A stretch of 11,211 nt of DNA from Pseudorhodobacter sp. (GTDB taxonomy: Bacteria > Pseudomonadota > Alphaproteobacteria > Rhodobacterales > Rhodobacteraceae), in contig JACMNW010000206.1 in assembly GCA_014378345.1 (NCBI GenBank), forward strand, positions 1-11,211. The letters run 5' to 3'. A model generated the notes under the pieces. The model had not been told where the DNA came from. It did no database searches and saw only the letters and a program-made list of their open reading frames with translations. Position numbers and translations under genes: made by a program. Positions 6,152-11,211 of this stretch are shown here, one piece after another. Numbering within the stretch: the stretch's first letter is position 1; the number at the start of each line of letters is the position of its first letter.

Positions 6152-7914
6152 TCCCCAATGCAGTGCCGGGCCGAGTGTTGGGAAGGCTTGGGTTCCGTTT
6201 GATGGCGGCGTTTGGTATTGCGTTAATGCCGCTGGCACTGCTGTCGTATAGTCAGGCGCAAAAATTCGAGACCGAGTCGCAGGCCCGGTGGGAATCGGCG
6301 TTGTTCGGGGAAACCCTTTTGGCGGCGGCGGAGCAAATTGATGCGATAAGCCGGGCGCGCGGGGTCGTGGCGGCGGCGGCCATCACGGTTGTACCCATAA
6401 TAGATAAGCTGGACGATTGCATCCAATTTATGCAAACGCTGATCAAGGCCGAAAGCAAACTGAGCTTTGCTGGTTTTATTCCTCTTGACGGAAATATGAC
6501 ATGTGCGTCGACTGGCAAGCCCTACAGTTTTGCGGGTAGTAAGGAATTGGCCGAGATCGAGGCCGATCCACAAGCAATGATGACAGTGAACCCGAAAGGT
6601 CCGATCAGCGGCGAGTCAGTTTTGATATTTTCACATCCGGTCAGAACCTCTGGTGGGGAATTGGCAGGTTTCATCGCCATTTCCATGCCGCACCGGTTGC
6701 TGCAAACCCGCCCCATATCGTTGGGTGTGCGCCCAAAAGATCGGTTGGCACCGCTGGCTTTGATGACGTTTGATGGCGAGGGAACGGTGCTAAGTGCGGC
6801 CTATGGCATCGAAACTGCAGAGGCGCGTTTACCGGTTCATCGCAGACTGGCGGAATTTGTCGGAAAAGAACCTTCGACATTTCGGGATGAGGTGCCGTCA
6901 GGGGAAACGCGAACCTTTGCCATTATGGCAATTGTTCCGGGTACACTTTATGTGCTGGGGTCTTGGCCATCGGCGATTATTGCGAATTTTTCTTTTGTCA
7001 ACTTTCTTCCGTTATGGGTATTTCCCTTGGCAATGTGGTTGGCCAGCATGTTGGTGGCCTTTCTTGCTGCCGAACATCAGGTGTTGCGGCACGTCCGATC
7101 GCTTCGCCGATCGATCATTGATTTTGCGAGCGGCAACAGGCGTGCCGATCCGCCAGATCTTTCGACTGCCCCGAATGAGCTGCGAGACGTTGGTGTGGCT
7201 TATGAGCGGATGACGGCGTCGGTAGTACGGGACGAGGCGGTGCTTGAGGATTCCATTTACCAGAAGGAAGTTCTGCTGCGCGAAGTACACCACCGGGTGA
7301 AGAATAACCTTCAACTGATCGCGTCGATCATGAACTTGCAAATCCGTAAATCCGTGAACCCAGAGGCGCGGTCGCTGTTGCGGGGTTTGCATGAACGTGT
7401 GATGAGTTTGGCGACGGTGCACCGCGAGCTGTATCAGACCAGCGGTCTTGTAGATGTGCGGGCTGACGAGCTGCTGGAAAGCATCGTATCGCAGGTATTG
7501 CGCATGGGGGCGCGTCCGGACCATCCGGTCGAGACGAAAACGGCCTTTGATGACATCCGGCTGACACCGGATCAGGCGGTTCCCTTGTCTCTGATCCTGA
7601 CAGAAGCGCTGACCAATGCGTTAAAGCACGCAAGCCCATCAGCGTCGGGCAAAACCAACCTTTCGGTGACCCTGCGCCGGACCAGCCCAGGCCATGCCGT
7701 GATGGAGATATCAAATTCTGCCGGCACTGGCGCGCCATCCGCGTTGCTGTCGAATATGGAAAGCACGGGTCTTGGCCAGCAATTGCTGATTGCGTTCGCG
7801 TCACAATTGATGGGCAAGCTAACCGTCGGGCCAGAGAACGGGTCTTACGTTGTTCGGCTCGATTTCCCACTTGTGCCGACAAAGTCGGACGCTGAAGGCG
7901 ATAGCGGGCCGTGA
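6148..7914 (+). CDS. Membrane sensor histidine kinase, HisKA_2/HWE type, probable PhyR kinase
   Basis: A 588-residue protein. TM1 is about 16-34, a periplasmic sensor about 37-286 (Cache-like by pattern, uncertain, with cysteines C91 and C119), TM2 about 287-307, then a HAMP-like linker (310-365). The dimerisation and phosphorylation region is EVLLREVHHRVKNNLQLI (374-391), phospho-His probably H382. The ATPase domain has the N box SLILTEALTNALKHA (481-495, N490) and the G box GLGQQLL (541-547). HHRVKNN is typical of the HisKA_2/HWE kinases that control PhyR. The start at 6148 overlaps the ecfG stop (ATGA); an in-frame ATG at 6052 inside ecfG is rejected. It is cotranscribed with nepR-ecfG, so the sensor is likely induced by its own output. 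The signal is unknown. Confidence 0.93.
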   Translation: MIPNAVPGRVLGRLGFRLMAAFGIALMPLALLSYSQAQKFETESQARWESALFGETLLAAAEQIDAISRARGVVAAAAITVVPIIDKLDDCIQFMQTLIKAESKLSFAGFIPLDGNMTCASTGKPYSFAGSKELAEIEADPQAMMTVNPKGPISGESVLIFSHPVRTSGGELAGFIAISMPHRLLQTRPISLGVRPKDRLAPLALMTFDGEGTVLSAAYGIETAEARLPVHRRLAEFVGKEPSTFRDEVPSGETRTFAIMAIVPGTLYVLGSWPSAIIANFSFVNFLPLWVFPLAMWLASMLVAFLAAEHQVLRHVRSLRRSIIDFASGNRRADPPDLSTAPNELRDVGVAYERMTASVVRDEAVLEDSIYQKEVLLREVHHRVKNNLQLIASIMNLQIRKSVNPEARSLLRGLHERVMSLATVHRELYQTSGLVDVRADELLESIVSQVLRMGARPDHPVETKTAFDDIRLTPDQAVPLSLILTEALTNALKHASPSASGKTNLSVTLRRTSPGHAVMEISNSAGTGAPSALLSNMESTGLGQQLLIAFASQLMGKLTVGPENGSYVVRLDFPLVPTKSDAEGDSGP

Positions 7915-8282
7915 CGTCGGTTTGTCTCTGACGGTGCTGGTTTACCGTCCAAATGGGCAATTGATGTGGAACGGTCAGAACGGCTTTTGGGTTGATCGGT
8001 ACAGTCGGCCAATTGGAAAGCGGGGCGATATCAGAGGTGATGATTAAAGCAAGATCATCGTTTGTTCTGACGTAGTCGCGGGGATTGTGCAAAAGCAACA
8101 GGGCCTTTCGCGCGACGTTGCATAGCGTGACTGGCGACCTGCAGCGCGGCCTTTGATCGAAGCGCCACAGTGCAAAGAAAGCTTCGGCAAAAGTTCCGGG
8201 GGTTTTCTCGTGTCAACCGCAATGATTGCCGGTGCCTTTAACGGTTGGCTGCAAACGGCCTGGTGCAATCGGCCGCAGGTTC
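7915..8282. other. Region without a recognised gene
   Basis: About 370 bases between the kinase and the promoter of the DUF1328 gene. Open frames on both strands give no recognisable protein and lack good ribosome binding sites. A weak EcfG-like element, GGAAC (7968-7972) with GGTT (7990-7993) 17 bases later, is present without a convincing downstream ORF: ATG 8040 gives only 11 residues. It could hold a small RNA or decayed sequence. No clear intrinsic terminator follows the kinase gene. Confidence 0.5.
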
Positions 8283-8308
8283 GGAACTATCTGGATGATT
8301 GCCGCGTT
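8283..8308 (+). promoter_or_regulatory. EcfG-type promoter of the DUF1328 gene
   Basis: GGAAC (8283-8287) and CGTT (8305-8308) with a 17-base spacer; the -10 element ends 46 bases before ATG 8355. The following gene has the strong site AAGGAG. Confidence 0.85.
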
Positions 8309-8354
8309 GTCTGACCAGTGGCATCTGACGCCTCTATCTTTTAAGGAGAAACCC

Positions 8355-8528
8355 ATGCTTGGCTGGGCACTTACATTTCTCGTAATCGCTTTGATCGCCG
8401 CAGCGCTTGGTTTTGGCGGCATCGCAGGCACATCGGCGGGTATCGCACAGATACTGTTCTTGGTATTCATCGTGCTGTTCATTGTGGCGATGATCGCAAG
8501 AGCGTTGCGGGGCCGCCCGCCAATGTAA
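8355..8528 (+). CDS. DUF1328 (YtjA) family small membrane protein
   Basis: A 57-residue protein made of two membrane helices (about 4-20 and 30-49), a GFGGIAGTSAGIAQ link (19-32) and a short basic tail RALRGRPPM. The start MLGWALTFLV and the GGIAG segment are characteristic of the DUF1328/YtjA family, small inner-membrane proteins common in proteobacteria and without a defined function. ATG 8355 is preceded by AAGGAG (8343-8348) at 6 bases; the in-frame extension to 8226 would run through the promoter. The single-gene unit has an EcfG-type promoter upstream and an intrinsic terminator downstream, so it is a probable GSR target acting at the inner membrane. Confidence 0.9.
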   Translation: MLGWALTFLVIALIAAALGFGGIAGTSAGIAQILFLVFIVLFIVAMIARALRGRPPM

Positions 8529-8544
8529 AGAAGGCTTGATTTTG

Positions 8545-8970
8545 TTAAAGTAAAAGGGTCGCAGGTGTAAAACTGCGGCCTTTTTTCATTTGTGCCTTCC
8601 GTTGCGACGAACCGCTCATAACGGGAAGCGCGGAGTTGCTACTGTGCAGCATCGATAAACCGAAAAATTCAGCAACCGCAGCGGCGCAGCCACTGCCGCA
8701 GGCCCGTGGGCCCTCTGACATGCGCAAGACGCAGACGGCGGCAAGGCTGGGGACGAAACCGGTTATAATAATACGTACCGTGCCAAGGCATGCCGGGTGC
8801 AGCGTGACCGTAGCCCCGACCCACAACAAGCCCCAGATCCAGCCAAGTCCCAATGGGACGAAGGTCCAGAGTGCAGCGGTTAGGCGGGATCGGGTCCATC
8901 CGGGCACCGCACCTGCGCGTGCCGCGGGCCGATTGGCCATGGCTGTTTGTTTCAAAGCGGTTTCGGTCAT
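8545..8970 (-). CDS. Hypothetical small membrane protein, weakly supported
   Basis: An open frame of 141 residues from ATG 8970. Residues about 30-55 (LTAALWTFVPLGLGWIWGLL then WVGATVTLH) and 64-84 (GTVRIIITGFVPSLAAVCVL) are hydrophobic, suggesting two membrane helices. The remainder is low in secondary-structure signal and rich in Ser, Gly and Ala, and its last codons run through the terminator of the DUF1328 gene, so the true 3' end is doubtful or the frame may be decayed. AGGGGG lies 10 bases upstream of the ATG. The start overlaps the stop of the small ORF before it (ATGA), which favours a real coupled pair. No family recognised. Confidence 0.35.
   Translation of the reverse strand: MTETALKQTAMANRPAARAGAVPGWTRSRLTAALWTFVPLGLGWIWGLLWVGATVTLHPACLGTVRIIITGFVPSLAAVCVLRMSEGPRACGSGCAAAVAEFFGLSMLHSSNSALPVMSGSSQRKAQMKKGRSFTPATLLL
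8557..8586 (+). terminator. Intrinsic terminator of the DUF1328 gene
   Basis: GGTCGCAG (8557-8564) pairs with CTGCGGCC (8573-8580, one G-T pair) around an 8-base loop and is followed by TTTTTT (8581-8586). It begins 29 bases after the stop codon. Confidence 0.85.
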
Positions 8971-9098
8971 GGCTGACTGCCCCCTGCACCTGACGTGACA
9001 AAGTTGGTGAGAAATTGCCGCCAGATCAGAACTGCGGTGCCAAGCGCCGCGCCCGTGATCCAAACCCATTTATGCCGGTTGATAAACGGCGGGGTCAT
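8967..9098 (-). CDS. Hypothetical 43-residue single-helix membrane protein
   Basis: The short frame MTPPFINRHK-WVWITGAALG-TAVLIWRQFL and 13 further residues forms one likely membrane helix (about 11-30) after a basic N-terminus, a positive-inside arrangement with the N-terminus in the cytoplasm. There is no good ribosome binding site before ATG 9098, which weakens the call. Its stop overlaps the start of the next frame by ATGA (8967-8970). No family recognised. Confidence 0.35.
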   Translation of the reverse strand: MTPPFINRHKWVWITGAALGTAVLIWRQFLTNFVTSGAGGSQP

Positions 9099-9168
9099 CG
9101 CAAAATCGCATCCATGGACCGTTGGTTTTAAAACGGAAGTGCCCCCCGGCCGAAGCGCATCGCCAGAT

Positions 9169-9219
9169 TCAATTTTCGTTAATTAAGCGGCCTGCTAAGG
9201 CGAAAATGAAATCTCGCAT
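9169..9219 (-). CDS. Candidate 16-residue mini-ORF with an ideal ribosome binding site
   Basis: AAGGAG (9230-9225) lies 5 bases before ATG 9219, which opens MRDFIFALAGRLINEN and then a TGA. It is far too short to classify. It may be a leader peptide, a microprotein, or the intact 5' end of a gene broken by a frameshift. It lies about 70 bases downstream of the usp gene on the same strand and ahead of the two small membrane frames. Confidence 0.3.
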   Translation of the reverse strand: MRDFIFALAGRLINEN

Positions 9220-9291
9220 TTCGGCTCCTTTGCTTTAACAATAGTCGCCCCTCACGCATGGCGTTTACCAATGCCCTTCGATGCAGGGTCG

Positions 9292-10128
9292 CTAATGTGA
9301 CAACAGTATCGGCAGTTTCAGGTCGCGCAGGATGCCGGTCGTGGCCCCGCCCATTACGAAGTCGCGCATGCGAGAGTGGCCAAATGCCCCCATGACCATC
9401 ATGTCGGCGCCAATTTCGCCCGCGTGCTCCTGCAGCGCGCCCGCAATGGGCCGCCGGTTTGCCAAGACGAAAGAGACCGTGGTGTCGATACCGTGCCGGT
9501 CAAGATACCCGGCCAGCTTCATGCCCGGATTTTCATGAGGGAGCGTCTTTTCGTCCGTGACAACGGCAATTGTCACGGTTTTCGCCAGCGGCAGAAAAAT
9601 CATCGCGTCGGCCATTGCGCGAGTGGCCACTCGGCTGCCATCCCACGCGATCATGACATGTTGAAACTGCGACGGGGCCGCGTCCTGTGGCACCAGAAGC
9701 GTTGGGCGACCGGATCCGAACATCACCGTTTCGGCCGTGGCCTGCATCGCCACGTCGTTGCCGCTCAGGCCAACCAAAACTAGATCGTGGTACCGGGCAA
9801 TCGTCTCGGCGGCATCGCCGATTGTTCCCAAAGTACAGTCCAATGCTGTGCTGCGGAAGTCAACGCCAAGCGGTTCCAGTTCGGCCTGCATCGCCTTTAC
9901 AAGTGCCACCCCTTTTATGTGGCACTTGGCGGTCACTTCGCGCACCATGCTTTCGACATTGATCAGCATGTTCCCCATGATCGACGAGGCTGGCGGAAAC
10001 GTGGCATTCAGAACCAGACCATGCACATCGGCCGTCAGGTGCCGTGCCACAGCGCCGACATGGGCCGCGATGGCCGCGGAATTTCCGTCAGGATAGGTGT
10101 GAAGCGGTACCAGGATTTGAACAGTCAT
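9292..10128 (-). CDS. Universal stress protein, tandem UspA domains
   Basis: A 278-residue protein with two Usp folds. The first (about 1-148) starts with ILVPLHTYPDG and lacks a clear ATP loop. The second (about 155-278) starts HVMIAWDGS (157-165) and carries GAFGHSRMRDFVMGGAT (247-263), the G-xx-G-x9-G-G-A-T nucleotide-binding loop, then LPILLSH. It is a cytoplasmic protein; ATP-binding Usp proteins support survival in starvation, redox or oxygen stress, the exact role here being unknown. ATG 10128 has AAAGGA (10140-10135) at 6 bases. It is divergent from a second usp gene, and the region between them has FNR-type boxes suitably placed to activate it at low oxygen. No EcfG motif was found upstream. 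Confidence 0.93.
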   Translation of the reverse strand: MTVQILVPLHTYPDGNSAAIAAHVGAVARHLTADVHGLVLNATFPPASSIMGNMLINVESMVREVTAKCHIKGVALVKAMQAELEPLGVDFRSTALDCTLGTIGDAAETIARYHDLVLVGLSGNDVAMQATAETVMFGSGRPTLLVPQDAAPSQFQHVMIAWDGSRVATRAMADAMIFLPLAKTVTIAVVTDEKTLPHENPGMKLAGYLDRHGIDTTVSFVLANRRPIAGALQEHAGEIGADMMVMGAFGHSRMRDFVMGGATTGILRDLKLPILLSH

Positions 10129-10248
10129 GCCTTGTCCTTTCGTGACAGGGTGGGATGTTTGGCGTGAAATCTCAGCGGATGGGCTTAGCCTGTTTAACTT
10201 TCCAGGATCACCATAACTCCACAGTCGGTATTAAAAGGCATCAACCAG

Positions 10249-10290
10249 ATACTAGGTGTGCGGCCACCTAAGTGTGTTGACATGGATCAA
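10249..10290 (-). promoter_or_regulatory. FNR-type activator site and class II promoter for the usp gene
   Basis: TTGAC-atgg-ATCAA (10277-10290) matches the FNR/FnrL half-site pair. On the minus strand a TAGTAT -10-like hexamer lies at 10254-10249, its centre 32 bases from the box centre, the geometry of a site at -41.5. On the plus strand TACAGT (10312-10317) is at a similar distance, so one box could serve both usp genes. Confidence 0.65.
10253..10270. repeat. 6-bp inverted repeat in the usp regulatory region
   Basis: TAGGTG (10253-10258) and CACCTA (10265-10270) are perfect inverted copies around 6 bases, overlapping the predicted minus-strand -10 element. It may be an operator or chance; the regulator is unknown. 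Confidence 0.3.
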
Positions 10291-10293
10291 AGA

Positions 10294-10310
10294 GGCGCAA
10301 AAATTGCGCC
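10294..10310. repeat. 17-base palindrome in the usp regulatory region
   Basis: GGCGCAA-aaa-TTGCGCC: perfect 7-bp arms around three bases, four bases beyond the FNR-type box. It looks like a regulator operator placed between the box and a possible plus-strand -10 element. The T-less flank argues against a terminator. Confidence 0.4.
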
Positions 10311-10381
10311 ATACAGTAAACGTGTCGTCAGTGCCACGAAACATTTCGCAACCGTGACTGGCGTTTGGTCACACCAATACT

Positions 10382-10395
10382 TTGATCTGCGTCAA
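10382..10395 (+). promoter_or_regulatory. Second FNR-type box, upstream of the plus-strand usp gene
   Basis: TTGAT-ctgc-GTCAA, a perfect half-site pair, 87 bases before ATG 10483. The -10 at the ideal distance (near 10418-10423, CAATGT) is poor, so the active arrangement is uncertain. Confidence 0.6.
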
Positions 10396-10482
10396 TGCAG
10401 GCCTTGGCGTGAAGCGGCAATGTGGTGGCACAGAGCCTCGTCGCAAAGTGGCGTGGCAACACTCCTCAAAGGGATCGCCACC

Positions 10483-11211
10483 ATGGCTTATAAATCGCTC
10501 TTGACCATTATCAGTAACCCTGTCGCAGTTGCGCCTACGCTTGCTGCTGCGATTTTGCTGGCGCGGCGCGAAGATGCTCATCTTGAGGTGCTTTGTCTGG
10601 GCATCGACCACTCTCAGGTTGGATATTATTATCCGGCGGCAGGGCCCATCTATAATCTTGACGACATTGCCCGCGCAGAAGCGGACGTGGCCGCATTGCA
10701 AAAGTTGGTTACAGACCGTTTGGGCACCGAAGGGCTGCGCTTTTCAGTGGAAACCGCCATCGCGCAGATGGGCGGATTGACCGATCTGATCGCCCGGCAA
10801 GCCCGGTTCAATGATCTTGTTATTCTGCCCATTCCTTACGGCAAACATGCATCGACCTATGCTGATCTGCTGGTCGAGGCGGCGCTGTTTCAGGGTCGCG
10901 CACCGGTGCTTGTTGTGCCCGTGAACGGCCTGCCCGAGGCGTTGGGGACGACAACGCTGGGCCAGGAAATCATCGTGGCATGGAATGAGAGTGCCGAGGC
11001 ATTGGTGGCCATCCGCAAAGCACTGCCGCTTCTGCGTGCCGCCAAACAAGTGACCATCGCAATTATAGACCCGTCGCCCCAAAGTGCGGAACGGTCCGAT
11101 CCCGGCGGTGCATTGTCACAAATGCTGGCGCGGCACGGCGTCCATGTCGAAGTGGCCGTGCTGGCCAAAACGATGCCGAAAGTGACAGAGGTGCTGAACC
11201 GGCTGGTGCGT
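10483..11211 (+). CDS. Universal stress protein, 3' end outside the window
   Basis: The frame is open for 243 codons to the window edge with no stop, so the gene is partial. It starts MAYKSLLTIISNPVAVAPTL and includes LVILPIPYG (112-120) and APVLVVPVNG, typical of the end of a first Usp domain. The second domain then begins EIIVAWNESAEALVAIRKAL, matching the IAWDGS region of the divergent Usp. The ATP loop of the second domain would fall beyond the window. ATG 10483 has AAGGGA (10469-10474) 8 bases upstream. A cytoplasmic stress protein, probably induced at low oxygen through the FNR-type boxes in the shared upstream region. Confidence 0.88.
   Translation, partial: MAYKSLLTIISNPVAVAPTLAAAILLARREDAHLEVLCLGIDHSQVGYYYPAAGPIYNLDDIARAEADVAALQKLVTDRLGTEGLRFSVETAIAQMGGLTDLIARQARFNDLVILPIPYGKHASTYADLLVEAALFQGRAPVLVVPVNGLPEALGTTTLGQEIIVAWNESAEALVAIRKALPLLRAAKQVTIAIIDPSPQSAERSDPGGALSQMLARHGVHVEVAVLAKTMPKVTEVLNRLVR

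Noticed and set aside
7328..8098. 256-residue minus-strand frame antisense to the kinase
   Set aside because: It is a mirror of the kinase coding frame, with a low-complexity basic composition and no recognisable domain.
9256..9274. Imperfect hairpin after the usp gene as terminator
   Set aside because: Six pairs with a bulge and no T run. Too weak to call.

Overview
The window looks like an alphaproteobacterial chromosome, probably Rhodobacterales (Roseobacter-like). The basis is a complete PhyR/NepR/EcfG general stress response (GSR) cassette, which is confined to Alphaproteobacteria, together with FnrL-type operators and the protein style. The genus is inferred. No rRNA, tRNA, CRISPR array, transposase or integrase was seen.

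Layout. (1) 1-2495, + strand: an EcfG-type promoter (GGAAC-N16-CGTT, 115-139) precedes a four-gene operon for a DUF2383/PA2169-type helical bundle protein, a DUF883 (YqjD/ElaB)-like anchored helical protein, a DUF1469 (YqjE, 'phage holin family') membrane protein and a DUF3618 protein. The last three overlap. (2) 2556-3825: a Crp/Fnr-family regulator (-), divergent from a small degenerate receiver protein (+) whose phospho-acceptor position is His and whose conserved Lys is Arg. (3) 3836-5291, - strand: a secreted protein of unknown function with its own EcfG-type promoter, then phyR. (4) 5321-5353: two interlocked, oppositely oriented EcfG-type promoters. (5) 5412-7914, + strand: nepR, ecfG and a membrane HisKA_2/HWE-type histidine kinase, joined by two ATGA overlaps. 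(6) 7915-8586: about 370 bases with no gene seen, then an EcfG-type promoter, a 57-residue DUF1328 (YtjA) membrane protein and a terminator. (7) 8545-9219, - strand: weakly supported small membrane ORFs. (8) 9292-11211: two divergent universal stress protein genes around a regulatory region with two FNR-type boxes; the second gene runs off the window.

How it works together. By established GSR logic the kinase feeds phosphate to PhyR. PhyR-P binds the anti-sigma factor NepR, and EcfG is released to read GGAAC-N16/17-CGTT promoters. Five full matches to that motif occur here, each upstream of a gene with a good ribosome binding site: both GSR regulatory units, the envelope operon, the secreted protein and the DUF1328 protein. 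The window is therefore a nearly self-contained GSR core plus local regulon aimed mostly at the cell envelope. The usp pair seems to be under oxygen control (FnrL) instead. The least described parts are the degenerate receiver, the EcfG-linked secreted protein, the interlocked promoter pair and the small ORFs near 9.0-9.2 kb.
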